A stretch of DNA of 64,000 nucleotides from Armatimonas rosea. Lineage in GTDB: Bacteria; Armatimonadota; Armatimonadia; Armatimonadales; Armatimonadaceae. The notes beneath the pieces were generated by a model. It was not told the origin of the DNA and did no database searches. It saw nothing but the letters and a program-made list of their open reading frames with translations. Shown here one piece after another: positions 1-7,596 of the stretch. Both the position numbers and the translations under genes were made by a program. The stretch spans positions 806,001 through 870,000 of the forward strand of contig NZ_JACHGW010000001.1 in NCBI RefSeq assembly GCF_014202505.1, read 5' to 3'. Numbering within the stretch: position 1 is the stretch's first letter; every line of letters starts with the position of its first letter.

Positions 1-745
1 TGCCGATGCAGGCTTCCGTGCCCCCCCCGCCCCCATGAATGGGGGAGCTTTTGTAGAATCCGGCTACTTGGTGCGGGTTCTCGCCGTAGCGTAGATCCTG
101 GACTTTCTCAAAGCTCAGGCGCAGTGTGGTGGGCAGAATCGCCTCCGGCTCGACAAACTGCTTCTCGAAGTAGCTGGCGATCAGGGAGTCGTAGGCCGCG
201 GTGTGGGCGTAGGCCTTGGCCATCAGCTTGCGCCGCAGGGTCAGGCTCACGCCGTCGCCGTCGTTCTCGGACAGGAGCTGGGCGTAGTCGGTGGGATCGA
301 CCACAATCGCGACGCCCTGGTGGTTCTTGGCGGCGGAGCGCACCATCGCGGGGCCACCGATATCGATGTTCTCAATCGCGTCTTCCAGGGTCACATCGGG
401 CTTGGCGATGGTCTTGGCAAAGGGGTAGAGGTTCACGACCACGAGGTCAATCGGCCCAATCCCATGCTCCGCGATAGTCGCCAGGTGCTCCGGCTTGTCC
501 CGGTCCGCGAGAATCCCGCCATGGACATTGGGGTGCAGGGTCTTGACCCGCCCCTCCAGCATCTCGGGAAAGCCCGTCAGCTCGTCGATGGCGCGTACCG
601 CCAGTCCTGCGTCCTTGAGCGCCTTTGCCGTCCCGCCGGTAGAGACCAGCTCCACCCCACGTGCCGCCAGCGCCTGCGCCAGCTCGACGATTCCGGTCTT
701 GTCGGAGACGGAGAGCAGCGCCCGTTTAATCTTGATGTATTCCAC
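1..745 (-). CDS. purH: Bifunctional PurH (AICAR formyltransferase/IMP cyclohydrolase), N-terminal part
   Basis: PurH catalyses the last two steps of IMP synthesis in the cytosol. The visible part is the N-terminal MGS-like IMP cyclohydrolase domain: '[14 protein letters not shown]', '[10 protein letters not shown]', '[16 protein letters not shown]', 'HGGIL', followed by '[15 protein letters not shown]' at the entry to the formyltransferase domain. The gene runs off the left edge, so its C-terminus is not in the window. An ATG exists at 754, but a TACAAT box (753-758) overlaps it. The GTG at 745 lies exactly 7 nt after that box and is the better start for a leaderless mRNA ([15 protein letters not shown]). 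An 8-G run near positions 21-28 lies inside the coding sequence and keeps frame. The gene diverges from the parDE pair. Function is certain; the start is inferred. Confidence 0.95.
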   Translation of the reverse strand, partial: MEYIKIKRALLSVSDKTGIVELAQALAARGVELVSTGGTAKALKDAGLAVRAIDELTGFPEMLEGRVKTLHPNVHGGILADRDKPEHLATIAEHGIGPIDLVVVNLYPFAKTIAKPDVTLEDAIENIDIGGPAMVRSAAKNHQGVAIVVDPTDYAQLLSENDGDGVSLTLRRKLMAKAYAHTAAYDSLIASYFEKQFVEPEAILPTTLRLSFEKVQDLRYGENPHQVAGFYKSSPIHGGGGGTEACIG

Positions 746-752
746 GGAGATC

Positions 753-758
753 ATTGTA
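753..758 (-). promoter_or_regulatory. -10 box (TACAAT) of purH
   Basis: TACAAT on the minus strand ends 7 nt before GTG 745 and overlaps the alternative ATG at 754. This spacing is that of a leaderless promoter, as at many other genes in the window. Confidence 0.5.
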
Positions 759-770
759 CCGCGATCTTGT

Positions 771-800
771 TTTGGCAAATTTTGCCAAAGGCGATAAAAT
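771..800 (+). promoter_or_regulatory. parDE promoter with palindromic operator
   Basis: A -35 like TTGGCA (772-777) and a -10 TAAAAT (795-800) are 17 nt apart. A perfect 9-bp inverted repeat TTTGGCAAA-T-TTTGCCAAA (771-789) covers the -35 and part of the spacer. Type II antitoxins of the ParD class usually repress their own operon, so this is the likely ParD operator. Confidence 0.6.
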
Positions 801-819
801 CTACTCAGGAGCAAGAGCA

Positions 820-1077
820 ATGGCAACCATGAATATCTCCCTTCCCGACACGATGCGGACGTTTGTTGAGGAAGAGCTTGTGGAGGGGGGGTATCAGACC
901 GCGAGCGAGTACTTTCGTGATCTCGTTCGGGAGCGACAGCAATACAAAGCCCAACAGAAGTTCGAGGCACTGATCGCTGAAGGGCTGGCTTCCGAAGCCG
1001 TTGTCACCACGCCTGAGTTTTGGGCGGAGCTAGAAACGAAGCTCTTTGGCAAAGAATCAGGCGAGATGGAGCGGTGA
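820..1077 (+). CDS. parD: ParD-like antitoxin (type II toxin-antitoxin)
   Basis: 85-residue antitoxin expected to bind and neutralise the ParE toxin encoded next, and to repress the operon. The N-terminus '[37 protein letters not shown]' is the ribbon-helix-helix signature of the ParD/CC2985 family; the C-terminal part (about residues 45-85) is the acidic toxin-binding tail. Start ATG 820 has AGGAG at 807-811, an 8-nt gap; a more upstream frame opening at 754 is rejected because it runs through the promoter. The stop codon overlaps the GTG of the toxin gene (1074), so the two are translationally coupled. Family assignment is firm from sequence; activity is inferred. Confidence 0.88.
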   Translation: MATMNISLPDTMRTFVEEELVEGGYQTASEYFRDLVRERQQYKAQQKFEALIAEGLASEAVVTTPEFWAELETKLFGKESGEMER

Positions 1078-1403
1078 GCCTGACTGTCGTTGCGCGTCAG
1101 CGTGCCATCGAAGATTTATCCCAGCAAGTAGCGTTTTACAAACGCGAAGTCTCCGATACTGCAGGACAAAAGCTCTATAAGGCCGCCGTGCAGACCTTTG
1201 CTTTTCTCGCGGATCAGCCGGGAGTAGGTGCTCCTGCCGGGAGCCTTGCGGTTCCTGACCTGCGGCGCTGGCGCATCAAGGGCTACGAGAAAATCCTGAT
1301 CTTCTACCACTACGACGACCACAATCTCTATCTCATCCGCATCCTCCACGGCGCACGGGACTTAGACAGCCTGCTCGACGATGAGCACGAGTTTTCGGAG
1401 TAG
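1074..1403 (+). CDS. parE: ParE/RelE-superfamily toxin
   Basis: 109-residue toxin. Typical ParE features are 'ARQRAIEDLSQQVAFYKREVSDTAGQKLY' (helical hairpin, residues 7-35), 'LRRWRIKGYEKILIFYHYDD' (about 64-83) and 'LYLIRILHGARDLDSLL' (about 86-102), the conserved C-terminal strand with the 'HgaRD' motif. ParE family members usually poison gyrase; RelE relatives cleave mRNA; the sequence alone does not decide between them. GTG 1074 is chosen because it overlaps the antitoxin stop as GTGA, a usual arrangement for TA pairs. The 3' end abuts a truncated Rpn/DUF4351 remnant. Confidence 0.87.
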   Translation: MSLTVVARQRAIEDLSQQVAFYKREVSDTAGQKLYKAAVQTFAFLADQPGVGAPAGSLAVPDLRRWRIKGYEKILIFYHYDDHNLYLIRILHGARDLDSLLDDEHEFSE

Positions 1404-1417
1404 CTCCATGCCCAAAC

Positions 1418-1735
1418 CCTCGAACAGCGACCTATGTTTTGATGGGGCTTCGCTACCCCAAGGAGTTTATCGAAATGATCTTGAGTCAAAATATTCTGGA
1501 GCAGTCCACGACCTACCAGGACATTATTGCACGGGGGGCTCGGGAAAACAGCCGCAGCCTCGTTCTTGATCTGGGTAAGCAGAACTTGGGCGTCCCGACT
1601 TCTGAACAAGTGAAGCAGGTGGAGGCGATAGAGGATACAGAAGTGCTGAAGGGGCTCATCGGGCAGATTTTCAAGGTCAAGACCTGGAACGACCTCCTCG
1701 CCGCCCTTCCGGCCACAGTCGCTCCACAAAACTGA
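1418..1735 (+). pseudogene. 5'-truncated Rpn/DUF4351-type nuclease remnant
   Basis: The frame reads 'TATYVLMGLRYPKEFI', then 'ILEQSTTYQDIIARGA', 'SLVLDLGKQNLG' and 'IFKVKTWNDLLAALP'. This matches the C-terminal half of the Rpn family (recombination-promoting nuclease/putative transposase, DUF4351 tail), where a 'GLRY' segment is followed by a 'S.TYQ.I...G' helix and a short helical domain. The PD-(D/E)XK nuclease half is missing, and the homologous text already begins upstream of any good start (TTG 1439, ATG 1442 lie inside it). It is therefore read as a decayed fragment joined directly to the parE 3' end. Expression of a 97-98 residue product cannot be excluded. Confidence 0.6.
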
Positions 1736-1766
1736 GCGGAATTTCTCCCCTGGCTTCGCCGCCCCG

Positions 1767-2357
1767 TTATCGAAAGCGGTGAGGATCACTTTCAAGGATT
1801 GCTTTTCGCAACTCTTCCTCTGTCATTCCACTAGCTTCAGATTCTTCACCCGTATTTGGAAATATAGCATCTAATTCATCTTCGCTAAGAATCGTTTCTG
1901 GGTCTAATTGATTAAGTATTTTAAAAATAAATTCGTCAAATTTACCAAATTTAAAAACTCCGATATTTGAAAAAGAAGAAACTATACCGTCAGCATTAAT
2001 ATAAATTTCATCTGATCCATACACTTCATCATCGGTCCATTCATAATTTAACAAGCATAATGGTGAGTTGTTATGTCCTGATATACTATCCATAAATGAT
2101 ACAATGTTCGTTTTGAAGTTTTCCAAAAAAGTAAATTCTGCGGACATATAAGACTTTAATCTAAAATCAATTCGTATCTGCCCGTCTATATCCATTTTAC
2201 TTGCAAGTATATTTAACCCTCCAAATGATTCAAAAATAGTTTTATGGTAATCAAAAAACAGGAACTTCCGATTTCGGAAAATCTCCTCAAAAGGAGCGAT
2301 TTCTATTTTTCGTCCATCGTCCCATCCTGACTCTTTCAGTACGCTATAGATATTCAT
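1767..2357 (-). CDS. SUKH-3-family immunity-like protein
   Basis: 196-residue soluble protein. The N-terminus 'VLKESGWDDGRKIEI' followed by 'FFDYHKTIFESFGGLNI' (about residues 6-52) is the recognisable SUKH-3 pattern (W-x-x-GRK, then a helix ending in FGGL-hydrophobic). SUKH proteins are mostly immunity proteins against polymorphic toxins and also occur in cell-surface interaction loci. The rest is acidic, ending with 'MTEEELRKAILESDPHRFR'. The DNA is markedly AT-rich (runs such as ttaaaaataaattcgtcaaa) compared with the GC-rich neighbours, which suggests recent acquisition. No cognate toxin is visible in the window, so it may be an orphan immunity gene. Confidence 0.6.
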   Translation of the reverse strand: MNIYSVLKESGWDDGRKIEIAPFEEIFRNRKFLFFDYHKTIFESFGGLNILASKMDIDGQIRIDFRLKSYMSAEFTFLENFKTNIVSFMDSISGHNNSPLCLLNYEWTDDEVYGSDEIYINADGIVSSFSNIGVFKFGKFDEFIFKILNQLDPETILSEDELDAIFPNTGEESEASGMTEEELRKAILESDPHRFR

Positions 2358-2431
2358 GACAGTGCAGATTCTTTATACTTTAAACGGTCTTGTTTTGGGA
2401 AGCCCGAACTCGGCGCGGATGGGGCGGGTGG

Positions 2432-2596
2432 CTACTTTGTGGTAGGGCCACTGGCGTTGGCGGCGCGTTGGATGGTGCGGCGGGTCTTGGCGAGGTCTTC
2501 TAGGAGGGCGTTTAGCTCTTGGCAGGCCTGTTGCTTGTCCGAGATCGTGACGGTGTAGGGTTGGTCGCGGAGCGCGGCGGAGGCACGACGCCCCAT
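2432..2596 (-). other. Possible small or remnant ORF in the 2358-2679 gap
   Basis: Between the SUKH-3 gene and the response regulator lie about 320 bases. They hold a terminator (2621-2656) and one plausible short frame from ATG 2596, 54 residues, containing 'PYTVTISDKQQACQELNALLEDLAKTRRTIQRA', which looks like a protein C-terminus with an amphipathic helix. The frame stays open upstream through the terminator into the regulator gene, so a 5' truncation is possible. No family was recognised and no ribosome site seen. Confidence 0.25.
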
Positions 2597-2620
2597 AGCC
2601 GGACGATCTCCGTCCCGGCT

Positions 2621-2656
2621 AAAAAGAAAAATCCCCGCCGGAGAGGTCCGGCGGGG
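2621..2656 (-). terminator. Rho-independent terminator of the signalling operon
   Basis: A 9-bp GC stem CCCCGCCGG/CCGGCGGGG (2633-2641 and 2648-2656) with a 6-nt loop is followed on the minus strand by ATTTTTCTTTTT. It sits 24 bp after the stop of the HD-GYP regulator. Confidence 0.85.
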
Positions 2657-2679
2657 GAGATGTGATCTATTATTTTCTC

Positions 2680-4542
2680 TCAAACTGCGTAGGAGATCGC
2701 GCTGACGGGCAAATCGTCTGGCGGCTCCTCCGCGCGGCGGAAGCGGCGCTGCCACTCCACAATCTCGTCGAAGGCCTTGAGGGCGGCGTCCACGATCTTG
2801 GGATCGAAGGCTTTCCCGGACTCCTCTTTAAGCTTCTTCTTCGCATCCTCATTGGTGAGGGAGCGCTTTTTGTGGTTGTAGCTGGTCCATTGATCGAACG
2901 CGTCGGCGATGGCTACGATCCGGCCATAGAGGGGGATCTCGTCCCCTTCCAGTGCCTGCGGGTAGCCCCGACCGTCCCAGCGCTCGTGGTGGGAGAGGGC
3001 GATCAGCTCGGCGGAGCGCAGGAGCTCCGACGGTGACCCGGAGAGCAGGCGTGCTCCCAGGATCGCGTGCTGACGGTAGACCGATTCCTCGTACTCGTCG
3101 CGCTCGCCCTTCTTATTGACGATGCTATCCTCGATGGCGAGCAGGCCGATGTCATGGACTTGGCTGGCGTAGAGCAGCATCTCGGCCGCGTCTTCGTCCA
3201 GGCCCATCGCCTTGGCGATCACCATGCTGTACTGCCCGACCGCCCGGATGTGGGCGGCGGCGGTCGGTCCCTCGCGGAACTCCGCGGTGTAGGCCATGCG
3301 CTGCATTGCATCGAGTGCGGAGCGGCGTGCGGCCTCCTGGGACTGCTTGACCTCTTCCATGGCGTGGCGCAGGTCGGCGGTACGGCTGCGAACCGTCTCC
3401 TCCAGGTTGCGCTGGTGCTTCTTGAGATCGTCCTGTGCCCGCTTCATCTTCAGGAGCGAGGCGACACGGACTTGCAGCTCCGTGCGGTCTACCGGTTTGC
3501 AGATCCAGTCGTTGGCTCCTGCTTCGACGGCGCGGAGGCGATCCTCTTTGCCGGAGAGAGCAGTGACCATCACGATTGGGATATCGTTGAAGCGCGACTC
3601 CTCGCGGATTCGCTTGCAGACCTCGACTCCGTCCATGCCGGGCATCATGTAGTCCAGCAGGATCATGTCGTAGCTGGCATCGAGTTTCTCCAGCGCCTCG
3701 GGGCCGCTGCTCACCAGCTCGGAGTCGTAGCCCAGGGTGCGGAGCATCGCCGAGAGCATCTCGCGATTGATCTCGTCGTCGTCCACCACCATCAGGCGTG
3801 CACTGCTGTTGGCAGCCGTCGCAAAGCTCAGGCCACGCTTGCGGCGCTTGCCGCTGATCGGTTGCTCCACCGGTGGCGGAGCGACAGGAGTTGCCGGCAC
3901 GATAGGAGTCTTCACCAGCTCCAGAGTGGGGCGTGTGACGGGCTCCTCGATATCCAGGACGATGGGGGACATCGGCTCGCTGACCAGCTCCAGAACCACC
4001 GGCTGCTCGTCGTCCTGGGCCAGTGTCAAGAGCGAGTCGTCGCCCTCGGCAGCCAGCGTCAGCGGAGTATCGTCGGCCATCAGCGTGATCGCCGGCATCT
4101 CCACGAGCGTCTCGGTAGTCAGGAGTGGGGTGTCCAGCAGAGGCTCGTCCAGCAGGACGGGGGCTTCCGCGAGGGACTCCGCAAACTCTTGAACCATGCG
4201 GGGGAAGGAGCGGGTGTTGATCGGCTTCGTGATGTAGCCAATACAGCCCACTGCCAGCGCCCGCTCCTCATCGCCTTTCATCGCATGAGCGGTGAGGGCA
4301 ACAATAGCAATATGCTTGGTCTTCGGATTCTTCTTGAGGATGCTGGTAGCCTCCAGACCGTCCATTCCGGGCAACTGAATGTCCATCAGGATTAGGTCGG
4401 GGAGCCCCGCCTCCGCGAGCCGAATGCCTTCCTCTGCGGTCATAGCCATCTCAAAAGAGAACCCTGCTACTTCCAGGAGGTCGGTTACCAGCTCCATGTT
4501 CACTGGATTGTCTTCGACAACCAGTATTTTCTTTTCAGACAC
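2680..4542 (-). CDS. Double-receiver response regulator with HD-GYP domain
   Basis: 620-residue cytoplasmic regulator. Receiver 1 spans about 1-120, with acidic 'VVEDN', phospho-acceptor D54 ('LMDIQLPGMDG') and K in 'TKPI'. An acidic/Pro-rich linker (about 121-245) follows. Receiver 2 spans about 248-365, with 'VVDDDE', D297 ('LLDYMMPGMDG') and 'CKPVD'. A coiled-coil segment (about 365-410) leads to an HD-GYP domain (about 420-600) with H463-D464 ('VHDIG'), 'SHHERWDGRGYP' and 'IADAFD'. HD-GYP enzymes hydrolyse cyclic di-GMP. The usual lysine after HDIG is L467, so activity needs testing. It is the last gene of the Roadblock-kinase-regulator operon, 44 bp after the kinase, and is the likely output of that kinase. 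Confidence 0.92.
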   Translation of the reverse strand: MSEKKILVVEDNPVNMELVTDLLEVAGFSFEMAMTAEEGIRLAEAGLPDLILMDIQLPGMDGLEATSILKKNPKTKHIAIVALTAHAMKGDEERALAVGCIGYITKPINTRSFPRMVQEFAESLAEAPVLLDEPLLDTPLLTTETLVEMPAITLMADDTPLTLAAEGDDSLLTLAQDDEQPVVLELVSEPMSPIVLDIEEPVTRPTLELVKTPIVPATPVAPPPVEQPISGKRRKRGLSFATAANSSARLMVVDDDEINREMLSAMLRTLGYDSELVSSGPEALEKLDASYDMILLDYMMPGMDGVEVCKRIREESRFNDIPIVMVTALSGKEDRLRAVEAGANDWICKPVDRTELQVRVASLLKMKRAQDDLKKHQRNLEETVRSRTADLRHAMEEVKQSQEAARRSALDAMQRMAYTAEFREGPTAAAHIRAVGQYSMVIAKAMGLDEDAAEMLLYASQVHDIGLLAIEDSIVNKKGERDEYEESVYRQHAILGARLLSGSPSELLRSAELIALSHHERWDGRGYPQALEGDEIPLYGRIVAIADAFDQWTSYNHKKRSLTNEDAKKKLKEESGKAFDPKIVDAALKAFDEIVEWQRRFRRAEEPPDDLPVSAISYAV

Positions 4543-4586
4543 GATCTTTCTCCGTCTCGTATCGTCGGGCCAGAGATTGGCAGGGA

Positions 4587-6887
4587 CTACGCAGCAGCAC
4601 GCTCACTCCGACCACGGCGCGTGGGGGCGGCGGTGGGGGGGGCGGGGCTCGCTTCTTCGGTTTCCTGCTCAGAGGCGATCCGAACGGCACTGATCTCGCG
4701 GACATCGGTGAAGGTTCGCAGGAGGCTCTCGGCCTCCACGGGCTTCACCACGAACTCTGCGGCGCCCAGCTGGAGAGCGCGGTTGCGCTCTTTTGTCACC
4801 GAGACTACCACCACAGGCGTTGCCTTGAGGCTGGCCTCGGCCTTGAGCTGGCTGAGAAGCTCCCAGCCATCTTCCCCATTGAGCTCGACCTCCAGCGTGA
4901 TGATGGCCGGCTTGAGCTCTTGGGCGAGGGAGAGGGCATCCTTTCCGCTATTGGCGCGGGCCACATCGTAGCCGCCCTCTTGCAGGTGGTGGGTGAGCAG
5001 CTCTGCCGCGGAGGCATCGCTGTCGATCACGAGCGCCATGGACTTGGGAGCGCTGGCGGGTGCGGTGGTTGTCCGCTCGGTCTTGGTGCCGCGGCCGGGG
5101 CCGTTGTCCTCGGGGCCGAAGGGAACCGTGAAGCTAAAGGTGCTTCCCTGGCCCTCGCCCTCGGAGCTGACCCAGATGCGGCCGCCGTGCATCTCGATAA
5201 ACTTCTTCACCAGTGCCAGACCAAGGCCCGTGCCCTGCTGCTGGCGGGAGTAGGAGTTATCGACCTGCTCGAACTCGCGGAAGATGCGGTCCTGGTCCTC
5301 TTTCTTGATCCCGATCCCGGTGTCCTTGACATCCACCTGGAGGAAGCTGCCGTTGCCGGCGGTTGCCAGCACGACCGTGACTTTCCCGTTCTCCGGGGTG
5401 AACTTGATCGCGTTGGAGATCAGGTTGTAGAGCACCTGCTTGAACTTGGCCTGGTCGGCGATCAGCGGGGGCAGGGTGGTGCCGCCCTCCACCTCCAGAG
5501 TGATGTTCTTCTTCTGGAGAAGCGCCTTGACCAGGTTGTCCACCGTTCGCACGGCGGTCAGCGGGGAGAAGGCGGCGTAGTCGAGCTGGACGCGACCGGC
5601 CTCGATCTTGGAGAGATCGAGAATGTCGTTGATGAGCTGCAGGAGGTGGCGCCCCGACGACAGGATATTGCCGACATAGCGCTCCTGCTTGGGGGTGAGC
5701 TCGCCAAAGGTGCGGTCGTGGAGGATCTCGGAGAAGCCGATGATCGCGTTGAGCGGGGTGCGGAGCTCGTGGCTCATGTTGGCCAGGAACTGGCTCTTGG
5801 CGCGGTTGGCCTCCTCGGCGGCCTCTTTGTCGCGGCGCATGGCCTCGGCTTGGCGGCGCTCGGAGACATCGTGGGTGACCACGACGCAGCGCTTCTCGCC
5901 CGTGGCTTCGTCCTTCCAGCTTGCCAGGACAACCTCGATGGGGAACGCGCTGCCGTCTTTGCGGACACCGTAGATATCGAGTGTGCGCGGCTTGTTGGCG
6001 TCTTCGAGGCGATCGACTGCCTTCTTGAAGCTCTCGCGGCTATCGTGGGCGACCAGCAGGCCGGCCTCTAGGTCCAGAGCCTCGGCCTGACCGTAGCCGT
6101 AGATGGCCTCGGCGGCGCGGTTCCAGGTGATGACCTTGCCTTGCTCATTGATCACACAGACCGCATCGTGCGACGACTCCACGAGGGCGTTGAGGAAGAT
6201 ATCGGAGCCTGCGAGCGGGGTGGACGCCGGAGCGGCGCTTCCCTTGGCGGCCTCGGCGGCGGCGAGGGCCTCCTTGGTCTGCTTGAGCTCATAGGCGACC
6301 TTCTCGGACATCTGGGTGAGCTTATTGAGGCGCTGTTCGGCGCGCTCTTCCGACTTCAGGAGCTGGGCTTCGGCATCGGCTGCCTTGGCCTCGACATCCT
6401 TGAGCTGGCTGCGGGTCTCGTCGAGCTGGCTCTTGAGGGCGGTGAGCTCCTCGGTGCTTGCGCCCGATGCCGATGCGGTCTCCAGGCTTGCCTGTGCCGC
6501 GGCGAGGGCGCTGCTGAGGCTGGCCTTCTCGGCGTCCCACTGGGCGCGCTGCTCCTCAAGGGCCTTCTGGCCGCCTTCCAGAGTTCCCACACGAGCAACC
6601 TGGGTGGCCAGGTCCTTGGTGAGTCCCTCCGCACGCTGCTCCGCCTCTTTCAGGCGGCGCGCGGTCTCATCGAGCTCCTTGCGGAAGCTGGTCTCTTTCG
6701 CGGCGAGCTGCTGCTCGACCTCTTTTAGCTTCGCCTCCGACTCACTACTGCGGGAGGACTTCTTGTCGGATGAGGACTTCTTGGCAGCCTCGGCCATCAG
6801 TTGCTTCCCTTTGAGGTAACTCATCAGGCCACCGATGCCGCATGCTAAGCCTGCACCCATACCAATGATTCCAGACACGTCAGCCAT
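4587..6887 (-). CDS. Hybrid histidine kinase with coiled coil, PAS and a C-terminal receiver lacking the Asp
   Basis: 766-residue sensor kinase. The N-terminus has one hydrophobic segment ('IIGMGAGLACGIGGLM', about 5-20), a long Ala/Glu/Lys-rich coiled coil (about 30-210) and a PAS domain (about 225-345, 'ESSHDAVCVINEQGKVITWN'). HisKA follows with H373 ('NMSHELRTPLNAIIGF'), then HATPase_c with 'LISNAIKFTPENG', 'DTGIGI' and 'GTGLGLALVKKF'. The C-terminal receiver (about 640-750) keeps 'VIDSD' and 'VKPV', but the phospho-acceptor is E666 ('ITLEVELNGEDGW'), a D-to-E change. ATG 6887 is preferred over the TTG at 6911, since AAAGG lies upstream. It is co-transcribed with the upstream Roadblock gene and the downstream HD-GYP regulator. 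Confidence 0.92.
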   Translation of the reverse strand: MADVSGIIGMGAGLACGIGGLMSYLKGKQLMAEAAKKSSSDKKSSRSSESEAKLKEVEQQLAAKETSFRKELDETARRLKEAEQRAEGLTKDLATQVARVGTLEGGQKALEEQRAQWDAEKASLSSALAAAQASLETASASGASTEELTALKSQLDETRSQLKDVEAKAADAEAQLLKSEERAEQRLNKLTQMSEKVAYELKQTKEALAAAEAAKGSAAPASTPLAGSDIFLNALVESSHDAVCVINEQGKVITWNRAAEAIYGYGQAEALDLEAGLLVAHDSRESFKKAVDRLEDANKPRTLDIYGVRKDGSAFPIEVVLASWKDEATGEKRCVVVTHDVSERRQAEAMRRDKEAAEEANRAKSQFLANMSHELRTPLNAIIGFSEILHDRTFGELTPKQERYVGNILSSGRHLLQLINDILDLSKIEAGRVQLDYAAFSPLTAVRTVDNLVKALLQKKNITLEVEGGTTLPPLIADQAKFKQVLYNLISNAIKFTPENGKVTVVLATAGNGSFLQVDVKDTGIGIKKEDQDRIFREFEQVDNSYSRQQQGTGLGLALVKKFIEMHGGRIWVSSEGEGQGSTFSFTVPFGPEDNGPGRGTKTERTTTAPASAPKSMALVIDSDASAAELLTHHLQEGGYDVARANSGKDALSLAQELKPAIITLEVELNGEDGWELLSQLKAEASLKATPVVVVSVTKERNRALQLGAAEFVVKPVEAESLLRTFTDVREISAVRIASEQETEEASPAPPTAAPTRRGRSERAAA

Positions 6888-6938
6888 TCGTGGCACACAC
6901 CTTTCGCACAATCGGGTTCATTTGAGAAAATTTCATTC

Positions 6939-7298
6939 TTAGATCACGAGCTCCGCCTCAAGCTGGCTGAGCTTCTGGCGCGCTTCCAGGAGGTTAGCCT
7001 GTTGGCGCTGCATGTTGAGGTAGATCATCAGGCCCTGTGCTCCCCCGATACAGCGCAGAAGCTGGCAGCGCTGACCGAGCGTGATCACAATGTCCTCGAT
7101 GGTCTCTTTAGTGTCGAGAGAGGAGAGTACTCTGAACTTGGCCTTCATAAGATCCGTATTCGCCGCGGCCTCGATATCCAGGCTCGGGGTGTCCCCCGCA
7201 ATTCCTAGCATCTTGCCACTCTTGAGATCCACCAGCACAGCGCCGGTCACTCCCTGCAATCGCATCACTTCTTCAAGGCAGGTTCTAACATTTGCCAT
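6939..7298 (-). CDS. Roadblock/LC7 domain protein
   Basis: 119-residue single-domain protein. 'EEVMRLQGVTGAVLVDLKSGKMLGIAGD' (about 9-36) and 'DIVITLGQRCQLLRCI', 'GLMIYLNM' (about 69-96) follow the Roadblock/LC7 fold order, and a C-terminal helix 'ANLLEARQKLSQLEAEL' closes it. In bacteria such proteins (for example MglB) modulate small GTPases or act as dimeric scaffolds. No Ras-like GTPase is encoded nearby. Here it opens a three-gene operon with a hybrid kinase and an HD-GYP regulator, so it may tune that pathway (inference). AAAGGA stands about 8 nt before ATG 7298. Confidence 0.85.
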   Translation of the reverse strand: MANVRTCLEEVMRLQGVTGAVLVDLKSGKMLGIAGDTPSLDIEAAANTDLMKAKFRVLSSLDTKETIEDIVITLGQRCQLLRCIGGAQGLMIYLNMQRQQANLLEARQKLSQLEAELVI

Positions 7299-7392
7299 AG
7301 AACGTATCCTTTAACATGCTAATGGTCGGAGGAATTGCTGGTAGAACTTAGGGGTAATTTTAGAGAGAGTCTATGCTGTATAATCCGCCAAG

Positions 7393-7596
7393 ATGCTGCC
7401 CCCCCTCACCGACCCGACCAACCCGCCTCTGGTGGAGGCTCTGGGAAGCGCCGAGGCCCTGAGAATTGCGGCTCTGGGCTACCGCGTGCTCTGGATTGAG
7501 ACCACACCTGAGGCGCTCAAGGCCGCGCGGCGCCTGATGCTGGCGCAGCCGTTTCTGGTGCAGAATCGCATCGAAGGGATTGTCTTGCGACCATGA
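7393..7596 (+). CDS. Small hypothetical protein coupled to a sulfatase
   Basis: 67-residue protein of unknown family, 'LRIAALGYRVLWIETTPEALKAARRLMLAQPF' in the middle. A TATAAT box (7379-7384) ends 8 nt before ATG 7393, so the mRNA is leaderless or nearly so. The stop TGA overlaps the ATG of the sulfatase gene (ATGA at 7593), which predicts translational coupling. It has no signal peptide or membrane segment. It could be a genuine small partner or act mainly to bring ribosomes to the sulfatase start. Confidence 0.55.
   Translation: MLPPLTDPTNPPLVEALGSAEALRIAALGYRVLWIETTPEALKAARRLMLAQPFLVQNRIEGIVLRP

Noticed and set aside
3067-4395. Long open frame opposite the HD-GYP regulator (442 codons)
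   Set aside because: It lies fully antisense to a protein with clear REC and HD-GYP motifs; its His/Leu/Val-rich translation is what GC-rich antisense frames give.
4920-6071. Long plus-strand frame opposite the histidine kinase
   Set aside because: Antisense shadow of the HATPase and PAS coding sequence; no recognisable domain.
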